A stretch of DNA of 64,000 bases from Solirubrobacteraceae bacterium (GTDB lineage: Bacteria; Actinomycetota; Thermoleophilia; Solirubrobacterales; Solirubrobacteraceae): contig JAUYGN010000094.1 of the NCBI GenBank assembly GCA_030690545.1, positions 1 to 64,000 on the forward strand, read 5' to 3'. The position numbers and the translations under genes were made by a program. Below are positions 31,811 to 40,683 of the stretch, one piece after another; within the stretch, counting starts at the first letter, position 1, and the number at the start of each line of letters is the position of its first letter. A model generated the notes under the pieces. It was given only the letters and a program-made list of their open reading frames with translations, was not told the origin of the DNA and did no database searches.

Positions 31811-32550
31811 GCCGGCGCGTGCTCGTGGTCGGGGTGATCGTGGTCGGCGTGATCGTGGTCGTGCGCGGCCTCCGCGGCGACCCGCGCCGGCAGCGCCTTC
31901 AGCCAGGCGCGAACCTCGTCGACGCCCTCGCCCGTCTTCGCGCTGACGCGCATCACGGTCGCGTCGTGGTTGACCTGCTTGATGTTCGCCTCGAGGCGAT
32001 CGACGTCGAAGTCGAGGTGCTGCAGAAGGTCGACCTTGTTGATGATCACGAGCTCGCAGGCACGGAACATCAGCGGGTACTTGAGCGGCTTGTCCTCGCC
32101 CTCGGTGACCGAGCAGACCATGATCCGCGAGTCCTCGCCGATCCGGAACTCGGCCGGGCAGACGAGATTGCCGACGTTCTCGACGATCAGGACGTCGATC
32201 TTGTCCAGCGGGACCGCCGGCAGCGCCGAGCGCACCATGTTCGCGTCGAGATGGCACTCGCCGCCGAAGCCGTTGTCGGTGTTGAGCTGGACGACGGGGA
32301 TGTGCAGCACCGACAGCCGGTCGGCGTCGAAGCTGCCCTGCACGTCGCCCTCCAGCACGCCGACGCGCAGGCCTTCCTCGGCGATGTCCTCGAGCGCCCG
32401 CTCGAGCAGCGTCGTCTTACCCGCGCCGGGCGCGCTCATCAGGTTCACGACGGTCACGTCGGAGCGATCGAAATCGCTGCGATTGGCGCCCGCGATCGTG
32501 TTGTTCGCGTCGAGCGCGTCCTCGACGACCCTCACCTTGGTGCGGTGCAT
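31807..32550 (-). CDS. hypB: Hydrogenase nickel incorporation GTPase HypB (His-rich C-terminus)
   Basis: NLMSAPGAGKTTLLERAL, ENVGNLVCPAEF, INKVDLL; tail HDHDHADHDHPDHEH. Confidence 0.96.
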   Translation of the reverse strand: MHRTKVRVVEDALDANNTIAGANRSDFDRSDVTVVNLMSAPGAGKTTLLERALEDIAEEGLRVGVLEGDVQGSFDADRLSVLHIPVVQLNTDNGFGGECHLDANMVRSALPAVPLDKIDVLIVENVGNLVCPAEFRIGEDSRIMVCSVTEGEDKPLKYPLMFRACELVIINKVDLLQHLDFDVDRLEANIKQVNHDATVMRVSAKTGEGVDEVRAWLKALPARVAAEAAHDHDHADHDHPDHEHAPA

Positions 32551-32897
32551 GCGGCGTCCTCCTCGTCTTCGACCTCGATCGACTCGACCATGAACTCTTC
32601 GCCCGTCGCGACCTCGACGGCGCCCGGTCCGCAGGTGCCGCAGATGAACGCCGGGATCTCGATCTCCCACTCGTTCTCACAGGTGTTGCACCGCAGCACC
32701 GCCGGCACGTCGACGATCTCCAGCGTAGCGCCCTCGCAGGGGGTGTCCTTGCCCACGATCGCGAGGTAGAACAGCAGCGTGTCCTTGACGACCTGACGCA
32801 GCCGACCGACGCGCAGCGTGATGTGCGTGACCCTGCGTCCCGCCGCGTGCTTGTTGACGGTCTGGACGATCGCGTTGGACAGGTCGAACTCGTGCAT
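32532..32897 (-). CDS. hypA: Hydrogenase nickel chaperone HypA
   Basis: MHEFDLSNAIVQTVNKHAAGRRVTHITLRVGRL; zinc site CNTCENEWE...CGTCG. Confidence 0.93.
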   Translation of the reverse strand: MHEFDLSNAIVQTVNKHAAGRRVTHITLRVGRLRQVVKDTLLFYLAIVGKDTPCEGATLEIVDVPAVLRCNTCENEWEIEIPAFICGTCGPGAVEVATGEEFMVESIEVEDEEDAACTAPR

Positions 32898-32915
32898 CTG
32901 GCCGCCCCGGCCGAT

Positions 32916-33548
32916 CTAGGTCGGCTCGTCGACGGCGTACGCCTCGTCCGTCAAGAGCTCCGTGGCGGTCTGGATGACGAGGTCGACGGCGCGGTCGACG
33001 GCCTCCTCGACGACCGGGCTCAGGCCCATGCCCATCTCCTCGACGGTCTGCGGCTCGCAGGCGACGATGACGACCTTGCCCGGCCAGCCGCCGGTCAGCT
33101 TGATGAAGCGCAGGACCGTCTCGGGGTCCATCGCATGCGGGTTGAGGACATCGCCGTCCTCGACGGAGTCGCCGGACACCTCGTCCTCGTCGACCTCCAT
33201 GACGTACAGCGTGCCGGGCGAGCCGCCCTGCCGGCTGACGTCGATCATCAGCAGGCCGTCGTAGCCGTACATGACCTGGTAGGCGAGGTCCAGGCCGCCG
33301 GTGCCGAAGTCGATCACCGCGACGCCCTCGGGCAGCTCGCGGCCCTCGATGCGCCGCGCGACCTCGCTGCCGAAGCCGTCGTCGCGCTGCCAGGAGTTGC
33401 CGATGCCGGCGATCAGCACCCGCTTGGGGCGGTCGGTCACGTCGGGCTCGTGCAGCTCCAGCGGCGCGTCGGGCGCCGGCGGGCGCCAGGTGTCCTTCGG
33501 CGGCTCCAGCGTCTCTCGCGCGCGCTCGGCGTCTTCGCTCATCGTCAT
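32916..33548 (-). CDS. [NiFe]-hydrogenase maturation protease
   Basis: RVLIAGIGNSWQRDDGFGSEVARRI...IDFGTGGLDLAYQVMYGYDGLLMIDVS. Confidence 0.9.
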   Translation of the reverse strand: MTMSEDAERARETLEPPKDTWRPPAPDAPLELHEPDVTDRPKRVLIAGIGNSWQRDDGFGSEVARRIEGRELPEGVAVIDFGTGGLDLAYQVMYGYDGLLMIDVSRQGGSPGTLYVMEVDEDEVSGDSVEDGDVLNPHAMDPETVLRFIKLTGGWPGKVVIVACEPQTVEEMGMGLSPVVEEAVDRAVDLVIQTATELLTDEAYAVDEPT

Positions 33549-34702
33549 GACGGCACCACCTCGACCTCCTCGGCAAAGAAGAACAGAAAGCGGCCGCTCT
33601 CGCCGAGGATCTCCTGCATCGGATCGTCGTCGATCGTGACGCCGAGATGCAGGCGGTCGTCGACGCGCAAGAAGAGCCGGTGGATCGTCGCGGTGCGGCC
33701 GTTGAGCATCTTGTCGTACACGTCGGCGTCCTGCGGCGGGTGCAGGACGACCTTCTGGCCGCGGTGGTACGTGACCCCCTCGTAGGTCACCTGGCGCTCG
33801 CCGGGCGGATCCTCGAGCCGCACGCGGCCGTGCAGGTCCATCAGCTGCTGCGGCGTCGTCGCGTCGGCGCGGGCGAGCATCTCGCGCACCTTCGGGTCCT
33901 GCGCGCCGATCTCCTCGCGCTCCTGGTCCGACAGCGCCTGGATGTGCAGGACGAGCGCCTCTTCGATCTCGGTGCCGTCGAAGAAGTCGTTGACGCTCTC
34001 GGGCGCGATCTCGGGATGGTCGGGCAGCATGATCGTCGGCGCCAGCAGCGCGTCGTCCTTCGGCGAGGCGAGCACCGGCCAGGTGTTGACCTGACAGCAG
34101 CCCGCGACGCCGTCGTCGCCGCGCTCGAGCGGGGAGATGAACGTCGGAGCCGGGTGGGTGGGTGCGGTTACATGCGACAGCAGATGCGTCGAGAGCATGC
34201 TCTTCAGCAGCGCGTCCTTGCGATCGCCCGTCGCCTCCTCCTCGGTCAGCGGCGTGACGTTCTCGACCTGCAGCGTCACGCGACCACGCCCGTCGGGCAG
34301 CCGGTCGATGATCAGCTCGGCGCGGCCTTCGAGCTCGTCGAACTCGAACGACACGGTCGACGGTGCGGCGCCGAGCTGGACGCGCCGCTCGACGGCCTTG
34401 TGCTTGTCGCCGGAGGCCTGCAGGAAGCGCACCTCGCCGGTCACGAGCGCCTCGGCCGACGTCACGATGCCCTGCATCTGCATGCGATCGAAGGCGTGCG
34501 TCTCGTTGCGCGCGTAGTCGGCCGGGTAGACGATCCCGAACGGCGTCGGGGTCGCGTTCTTCGTCGCGCCCGGCGTGTACGGGTACAGCGCGTAGCCCTC
34601 GAACAGGAGGGAGTCGACGAGCCGCTCGAGATGGGTCTTCGTCGAGGTGGCGCCGACGTCGGAGGGGCTCTCCGGCGTGATCGGCTCGATGCCGCTGCTC
34701 AT
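33545..34702 (-). CDS. Conserved hypothetical protein of the hydrogenase operon (385 aa)
   Basis: MSSGIEPITPESPSDVGATSTKTHLERLVDSLLFEGYALYPYTPGATKNATPTPFGIVYPADYAR...; tightly coupled to neighbours. Confidence 0.75.
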   Translation of the reverse strand: MSSGIEPITPESPSDVGATSTKTHLERLVDSLLFEGYALYPYTPGATKNATPTPFGIVYPADYARNETHAFDRMQMQGIVTSAEALVTGEVRFLQASGDKHKAVERRVQLGAAPSTVSFEFDELEGRAELIIDRLPDGRGRVTLQVENVTPLTEEEATGDRKDALLKSMLSTHLLSHVTAPTHPAPTFISPLERGDDGVAGCCQVNTWPVLASPKDDALLAPTIMLPDHPEIAPESVNDFFDGTEIEEALVLHIQALSDQEREEIGAQDPKVREMLARADATTPQQLMDLHGRVRLEDPPGERQVTYEGVTYHRGQKVVLHPPQDADVYDKMLNGRTATIHRLFLRVDDRLHLGVTIDDDPMQEILGESGRFLFFFAEEVEVVPS

Positions 34703-34761
34703 CGCGGGGACCTGCCTTCCGTGTCGAGGCTGCGCGGAGTGCACGGGGAGCGCACGCGCAT
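34699..34761 (-). CDS. Possible 20-aa micro-ORF bridging two genes
   Basis: ATG...TGA reading MRVRSPCTPRSLDTEGRSPR*, with 4-bp ATGA overlaps at both ends. Confidence 0.3.
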   Translation of the reverse strand: MRVRSPCTPRSLDTEGRSPR

Positions 34762-35468
34762 CAGGACGACCCCTCCGAGTCGACGTGCGGCGCTCGCTCG
34801 AGCAACTCCAGGACGGTCGCGTCGTAGCTGTGCAGGCCGCGCTCGCGCTTGCGATCGGTGAGCGCCTGCAGCGTGTCGTCGTGCAACAGCACGAAGCCCG
34901 AGTTGCCGTGGTGGTGCTTCATCATGTTGCGCCAGACGCCGACCGGCATCCGGTACTGCGCCGACGTCGACCACGGCAGATGCACGACCTGCACCTGGCG
35001 TTGGGCGCCCTCGTAGAGGATCCGGCCCGTGAAGTGCATCGTCAGCGGGACCTCGCCGTCGGGCAGGGCCGACACGTAGCGCGAGGCGACGACCTCGAGG
35101 TCCGCGGTGCAGGGCACCTCGAGGCCGAACGTCGTGGCGCCGGTGAACGAGTGCACCATCGTCGTCGCGTGGCACCACAGGAAGCTGCGCGTCGTCGAGG
35201 GCCAGCGCTCGGGGGCGCCGAAGAGGTCGAACAGCTCCGCGCGGGTGTCCGCGTCGTACTCGCGGCGCGCCGGGTCGAAGTTGATCTGCGCGGTCAGCGA
35301 GATCGCGTAGATCGGGCGGTCCTTGGGCTCGAAGGCGCTGAGCTCGAAGCGCAGCGTCGGCTGCGCGGCGAACGGCTCGTGCGCGGCGCCTAGCACCTCG
35401 AAGGTGACCTCCGGACCGAAGTCACGCTCGCCCGCGGCCGGCGGGCGAAGATCGGGCATCGGGCTCAT
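34761..35468 (-). CDS. Conserved hypothetical protein (DUF6084-like) of group 1h hydrogenase operons
   Basis: MSPMPDLRPPAAGERDFGPEVTFEVLGAAHEPFAAQPTLRFELSAFEPKDRPIYAISLTAQINFDPARR... Confidence 0.7.
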   Translation of the reverse strand: MSPMPDLRPPAAGERDFGPEVTFEVLGAAHEPFAAQPTLRFELSAFEPKDRPIYAISLTAQINFDPARREYDADTRAELFDLFGAPERWPSTTRSFLWCHATTMVHSFTGATTFGLEVPCTADLEVVASRYVSALPDGEVPLTMHFTGRILYEGAQRQVQVVHLPWSTSAQYRMPVGVWRNMMKHHHGNSGFVLLHDDTLQALTDRKRERGLHSYDATVLELLERAPHVDSEGSS

Positions 35469-36109
35469 ATGACTCCAGCCTTGTCACGGACGTAGTCGAA
35501 GAACTTCGGCACGGCATCCTCGATCGCGCTGCCGCCGGAGATGCCCTGCCAGGTGGACTTGATCAGGCCGACGAGCCGGTAGCACTCGTCGATCGGCACG
35601 ATCGCGTGCTGGTGCGCGCCGACCATCCGGTTGACGACGAGCGCCTCCGCGTCGGCCTCGAGGTCGAGCAGGATCGGGTTGTACTCGACGAGCTTGTCCC
35701 AGCTCTCGAGGTGCAGCTCGCACTCGGTCGCTCCGGCCGGGCTCGGATAGAGCGCGACGACGGTATTCGTCCCGGTCGAGCGCATGAAGAACGCGAGGCC
35801 GACCGGCAGCTGGAAGGCCGACCACAGCTCGTCGGGAAAGACGAAGTCGTCGAGCCAGAGCGTGCGCGTGCTGACCGGGCAGTAGTTCTCCAGCCCGGAC
35901 TTCATCGCCAGGCACGGCTCGCAGGCGCAGAGGATGCGCCGCTCGTTGAGCTCGAGCAGGTGGCGATGCTCGTCGGACAGCGGCTGTCCGCACAGCTCGC
36001 ACTTTTCCGTCTGCGCAACTGGCGCGGGCCGCGCGAGGCGGCCCAGGCCAGTCACGAGAGTGGAGGGCAGACGACCGCTGGCGGTCACGTACCCACGCCC
36101 GAGGGACAC
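35465..36109 (-). CDS. Conserved hypothetical protein (DUF5947-like), Cys-rich
   Basis: EKCELCGQPLSDEHRHLLELNERRILCACEPCLAMKSGLENYCPVSTRT... Confidence 0.7.
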   Translation of the reverse strand: MSLGRGYVTASGRLPSTLVTGLGRLARPAPVAQTEKCELCGQPLSDEHRHLLELNERRILCACEPCLAMKSGLENYCPVSTRTLWLDDFVFPDELWSAFQLPVGLAFFMRSTGTNTVVALYPSPAGATECELHLESWDKLVEYNPILLDLEADAEALVVNRMVGAHQHAIVPIDECYRLVGLIKSTWQGISGGSAIEDAVPKFFDYVRDKAGVI

Positions 36110-36702
36110 TCGGTGTACGGCGCGTCGGCCATCGGCAGCACCGGACCACCGACCTGAACCATCGGCAGCGACAGGCCCGCGGGCCCGTCGTCCTTCGCGT
36201 CGTCCAGACCGACGGCGCCCTCGACCTCGAGACCGAGCAGATCCGGAGCGGCAGCGTCGATCGCCTCACGCAACGCGTGCTCGAGCGTCGCGGCAGACGA
36301 GGGACATCCGTTGCAGCTGCCCTGCAGCTGCAGGCGCGCCACACCGTCCTGGACGCCCAGCAGCTCGACGTTCCCGCCATGGGAGGCGAGAAACGGTCGC
36401 ACGCTGTCGAGCGCTTGGGTGACGCGCTCCTGGAGCGGCACGGGGTACAGCCCGTGGATCAGCAGCAGGCTGGCGACGATGCCGTCGTCGAGCAGCGCGT
36501 CGCGGATCGGGAGTCCGGGCTCCCCGGCGTCCGCGAGGACGCCGAGGATCCGGTCCAGACCAGCTCCGTACAGCTCGAGAACCGCGCCGACGAGCTCCTG
36601 CACGCGCTGCTGCGCGACAGGATCGGCGATGTCGTCGAGCGAGCCCAGGAGCTCCTGGACCCGCTCGACCAGCTCTTCCGGAGCTTGGGCTTCAGTAGCC
36701 AC
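36085..36702 (-). CDS. NifU C-terminal-domain-like protein
   Basis: GTG start; SVRPFLASHGGNVELLGVQDGVARLQLQGSCNGCPSSAATLEHALREAI. Confidence 0.87.
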   Translation of the reverse strand: MATEAQAPEELVERVQELLGSLDDIADPVAQQRVQELVGAVLELYGAGLDRILGVLADAGEPGLPIRDALLDDGIVASLLLIHGLYPVPLQERVTQALDSVRPFLASHGGNVELLGVQDGVARLQLQGSCNGCPSSAATLEHALREAIDAAAPDLLGLEVEGAVGLDDAKDDGPAGLSLPMVQVGGPVLPMADAPYTECPSGVGT

Positions 36703-36710
36703 TTGGGCCC

Positions 36711-38492
36711 CTAGCACATCCCCGTCGGCGTGTGCTGAACCTTCGTGACACGGCCCTTGCCGTTGTACATGTGCACGCCACACGGCAGGCACGGGTCGAA
36801 GGAGCGCACAGCGCGCATGATGTCGATCCCCTTGAAGTTGTCCGGCCCGTTCTCCTCGAAGATCGGGGTGTTCTGGACAGCGTCCTCGTAGGGTCCCGGG
36901 GTCCCGAACTTGTCGCGCGGGTTCCCGTTCCACGGGGTCGGGGGATACGGCTGGTAGTTCGCGACCTTGCCCTTGCGAATCACCATGTGGTGGCTGATGA
37001 CGCCGCGAGCGGCCTCGTGGAACCCGCAGGAGACTGCCTCCTCCGGAACCGTGAAGCTGTTCCACGACTTCGTGCGGCCGGCGCGGACCTCGACGAGTGC
37101 CTTCTCGAGGTTGTACAGACCGATCAGCGCGGAGATCGGCTGATGGTAGGTACGGGCGCGGTCACGCTCGATCGCGTTGGACCACGGCGGGATCTTCCAC
37201 TCGAGCTCCATCTCGGGCATGTTCAGCGACTTCGGCAGCACCATCTGGATGCTGTGACCCGTCGCCTTGAGGTACCCGAGATCGACGAGCCCGGCCTTCG
37301 CCGTGCACCAGTTGCGCGCGAACGGGCCGCCTCCGGTGTCCGTCGCGACGTAGATGTCGTTGCGCTTGTCGTACATGCGCGGCGCAGCGACCCACGAGTA
37401 CTTGTCGTTGAAGTCACGCTTCTGCGGACGCGGCAGGGTCTGCTTGTTCCACGGGTGGCGCTTGTCCACCGGATTGCCAAGCGGATCGTGCGTGACGAAC
37501 GTCTCCTCCTGGTCCCAATCGTCGAAGTACGAGTGGCCCAGCAGGATCCGCATCGCGAGGTTGATCTCGACCAGGTCGGTCGTGATCAGCTCGCCCTTGA
37601 ACACGAGGCCCGGCGTGATGAACCGCTTGCGGCCCCAGTCGGTCATCGTCTTGTACTCGTACGTCACGTACTCGGGATCGTCGAACGCGCCCCAGCAGAT
37701 GATGTCCGTGTCGCGGTAGCCGACCCGCTCGTAGCCCGGCATGGCCTCGTAGAAGAAGTCATACAGGTCGTCGTGCATCGGCACCGTGCGCTTGATGTAG
37801 TCCATGTAGCGCATGAGCCGCACGTAGTAGTCGGTCATCGTCTGATGCGTGATGTCCGCGCTGCAACCGCCCGGCAGGATCGTCGAGGGGTGCGTGTGCC
37901 GGCCGCCGAAGAGGCAGTACATCTCACGCGTGTACCGGGCGACGCCGAGCGTCTCCAGGTAGAACGAACCCGTGAACGGGTTCAGCGCGCGCATGATGTC
38001 CGCGATCGTCTTGTAGCCGTGGATGTCCGAGTGCGGGGCCGACGTGTTCTCGGCCTTCGCCAGGACGGACGGGTTGGTCTCCTTGACCATCTGCTCGCAG
38101 AAGTCCACGTTGGCCATGCAATCGTTGAAGATCGCATGGTCGAACATGTAGTCCGCGGTCTCGGCCAGGTTGAAGGCATAGTCGCCGAGCTTCGGCGGCT
38201 TGACCCCATAGGCCATGTTCTGGTTCAGGCAGGAGACCGTACAGTGGTTGTCTCCGCAGATGCCGCAGATACGACTCGTGATGAAGTGCGTATCACGCGG
38301 ATCGATGCCCTTCATGAAGATGTCGAATCCACGGAAGATCATCGACGTGCTGTAGCACTTGTTGACCTTGCGGTTCGTGAAGTCGATCTCCGTGTGGATG
38401 CCGAGCGACCCGACGATACGGGTGATCGGATCCCACGCCATCTCCTTGACGACGACCCCGGAGGTCGCAGTCGGTGTCTGAAGTGTGGCCAT
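36711..38492 (-). CDS. hhyL: [NiFe]-hydrogenase large subunit, group 1h-like
   Basis: L1 motif SRICGICGDNHCTVSC; L2 motif DPCLPCGVH followed by a cleavable-looking tail MYNGKGRVTKVQHTPTGMC. Confidence 0.94.
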   Translation of the reverse strand: MATLQTPTATSGVVVKEMAWDPITRIVGSLGIHTEIDFTNRKVNKCYSTSMIFRGFDIFMKGIDPRDTHFITSRICGICGDNHCTVSCLNQNMAYGVKPPKLGDYAFNLAETADYMFDHAIFNDCMANVDFCEQMVKETNPSVLAKAENTSAPHSDIHGYKTIADIMRALNPFTGSFYLETLGVARYTREMYCLFGGRHTHPSTILPGGCSADITHQTMTDYYVRLMRYMDYIKRTVPMHDDLYDFFYEAMPGYERVGYRDTDIICWGAFDDPEYVTYEYKTMTDWGRKRFITPGLVFKGELITTDLVEINLAMRILLGHSYFDDWDQEETFVTHDPLGNPVDKRHPWNKQTLPRPQKRDFNDKYSWVAAPRMYDKRNDIYVATDTGGGPFARNWCTAKAGLVDLGYLKATGHSIQMVLPKSLNMPEMELEWKIPPWSNAIERDRARTYHQPISALIGLYNLEKALVEVRAGRTKSWNSFTVPEEAVSCGFHEAARGVISHHMVIRKGKVANYQPYPPTPWNGNPRDKFGTPGPYEDAVQNTPIFEENGPDNFKGIDIMRAVRSFDPCLPCGVHMYNGKGRVTKVQHTPTGMC

Positions 38493-38510
38493 GTGTGTGT
38501 GCTCTCCTCT

Positions 38511-39575
38511 TTACTTCCAGTGAGGCGTGTAGCCGGTTGTGATCTCGGCTCTCGGGTGACGCCACTCAGGCTCCTTGTCGCCGATCCTGTTGATCGACTG
38601 ATTCCGGAAGTACCTCAGCAGCGGTCCGTAGGTGAACTTCGCCGTGTTCGACGACAGCTTCGCCTTGGAATCCTCATCCATGAACGGCATGAACTTGTCG
38701 GGGAAGCCCGGCATCGTGCAAGCCATGCAGATGCCACCCACGTTCGGGCAGCCGCCGACCCCGCTCTGCCAACCGCGGATCGGGACGTTGCACTTCACGA
38801 CCGGACCCTTGCACCCGAGCTTGACCAAGCACCGGTGGTCGGAGCCGTACTCCGTCGCGAAGTTGCCGTGCTCGTAGAAGGCGGCGCGATTGCAGCCCTC
38901 GTGCACGGTCCGGCCGAAGTGCGCAACCAGCCGGTGCTGCTCGTCGAGCTCCGGAACCGGCGCGATGCCGGCCAGTGCCATGACGAGAAGCGTGAGCGCC
39001 TCGGTCGTGTTGTCCGGCTGCGCGGGGCAACCGGGGATGTTGACGATGGGCAGCCCCGCGGCGGAGGTCCAGCCCCAGCCGAGGTAGTCGCACAGGCCCA
39101 TCGCGCCCGTCGGGTTGTTCTTCATGGCCGGAATCCCGCCATACGTCGCGCAGGTGCCAAGGGCAACCGTCGCAGCGGACTTCGGCGCGAGGCGATCGAT
39201 CCACTCGTTCGTGGTGATCGGCTGGCCGTTGGACGGGTTGACTCCCATCCCGGCCCAGTGACCCTCGCCGTTGATCTTCTCGTTGGGGATCGATCCCTCG
39301 ACGATGAGGACGAACGGGTCGAGCTTGCCGGCCTCGGCGTCATACCAGGCCTGCAGGAACTCCGCGCCGTTCTCGTACGCGAGCACGGGCGTGTGAGCCA
39401 CGACCTTCGGCATGCCCGGAATCGCGCCCGTGATGATGTCCTCAAGGCTGGGGTTGACCGCCGACGTCATGGCGACCGAGTCGCCGTCGCAGCTCAATCC
39501 CGACGTCAGCCAGATGACGTGAGCAGTGATCTGCTCCGTCTCATGCTGGCGTGGTGCGAACTCGATTGATGCCAT
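38511..39575 (-). CDS. hhyS: [NiFe]-hydrogenase small subunit, group 1h-like
   Basis: IWLTSGLSCDGDSVAMTSAVNPSLEDIITG (CxxD in place of CxxC); no Tat signal; C-terminal Fe-S cysteine motifs. Confidence 0.93.
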   Translation of the reverse strand: MASIEFAPRQHETEQITAHVIWLTSGLSCDGDSVAMTSAVNPSLEDIITGAIPGMPKVVAHTPVLAYENGAEFLQAWYDAEAGKLDPFVLIVEGSIPNEKINGEGHWAGMGVNPSNGQPITTNEWIDRLAPKSAATVALGTCATYGGIPAMKNNPTGAMGLCDYLGWGWTSAAGLPIVNIPGCPAQPDNTTEALTLLVMALAGIAPVPELDEQHRLVAHFGRTVHEGCNRAAFYEHGNFATEYGSDHRCLVKLGCKGPVVKCNVPIRGWQSGVGGCPNVGGICMACTMPGFPDKFMPFMDEDSKAKLSSNTAKFTYGPLLRYFRNQSINRIGDKEPEWRHPRAEITTGYTPHWK

Positions 39576-39594
39576 GTGAGCTCCTCCCTTTCGA

Positions 39595-40683
39595 CTAACA
39601 GATGCGCGGCAACGGATCGCCCACGAGCTGATCCATCACCCGCTTGCCTCCGAAGGCGGTCGCCATCAGCACCATGCCTTCGGGTTCGGTCTTGCATTCG
39701 CCGATCTCGGCGGCCTCTTCGCCGCCCGGCATTGACCGCAACGCGGCCAGCGCTGCGTCCGCCGCCTCGGGGGCGACGATCGCAACGAGCTTTCCCTCGT
39801 TTGCCACGTGCATCGGGTCGATCCCGAGGATCTCCGCGGCTCCCGCTACCGCCGGGTGCACTGGCACCGCGGCCTCGTTGATGACCATCGCGATTCGCGA
39901 TGCCCGTGCGAGCTCGTTGAGGACCGATGCGACGCCGCCGCGGGTCGCGTCGCGCAGGCAGCGCAGCGACGGACCGGCCTCGTCCAGCAGCTTGTCGACC
40001 ATCGGCCAAAGAGATTGGGTGTCGGACGTGATGTCCGCGTCGAGCTCGAACTCTCCGCGGGCGAGCATGATCGCCGTGCCGTGGTCGCCGATCCGTCCGG
40101 AGACGAGGATCTTGTCGCCCGGTGTCAGGGAGGACGGCGACAGGCTCGCGCGGTCGTCGAGGACGCCGAGCCCGGTCGTGCACATGTACATCTGGTCGCA
40201 GGCGCCGCGCTCGACGACCTTCGTGTCGCCGGCGACGATCGGCACGCCGGCCTCCACCGCCGCGGCCGCGATCGCCGCGACCTGCTCCTTGAGGACGTCG
40301 GCCGGCAGGCCCTCCTCGAGGATCAGCGACAGCGTCAGCGCGAGCGGCTTGGCGCCGGCCATCGCGAGGTCGTTGACCGTGCCGTTGACGGCGAGCTCGC
40401 CGATCGTGCCGCCCGGGAAGCTGATCGGGTTGACGACGAAGGAGTCCGTCGTCATCGCGACGTTGCCGCCGAGCACCGGCACCGTGCCGGCGTCGGCGAG
40501 CGCCTCGAGCGTGGCGTTGGCGAAGGCGGGAACGAGCAGGCCCTCGATGAGGCTGGCCGTCGCCTTGCCGCCGGCGCCGTGGGCCATCGTGATCTGCGTG
40601 TCGCGGAACTTCTGGCGCTTCGCGCGGGCGGTCTCGATGATGTTGAGCACCTTCTGCTCACGCTCTGAGACCTCGGAGGGCAC
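39595..40683 (-). CDS. hypE: Hydrogenase maturation protein HypE
   Basis: ITMAHGAGGKATASLIEGLLVPAF...DSFVVNPISFPGGTIGELAVNGTVNDLAM...ending PRIC. Confidence 0.95.
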   Translation of the reverse strand: MPSEVSEREQKVLNIIETARAKRQKFRDTQITMAHGAGGKATASLIEGLLVPAFANATLEALADAGTVPVLGGNVAMTTDSFVVNPISFPGGTIGELAVNGTVNDLAMAGAKPLALTLSLILEEGLPADVLKEQVAAIAAAAVEAGVPIVAGDTKVVERGACDQMYMCTTGLGVLDDRASLSPSSLTPGDKILVSGRIGDHGTAIMLARGEFELDADITSDTQSLWPMVDKLLDEAGPSLRCLRDATRGGVASVLNELARASRIAMVINEAAVPVHPAVAGAAEILGIDPMHVANEGKLVAIVAPEAADAALAALRSMPGGEEAAEIGECKTEPEGMVLMATAFGGKRVMDQLVGDPLPRIC

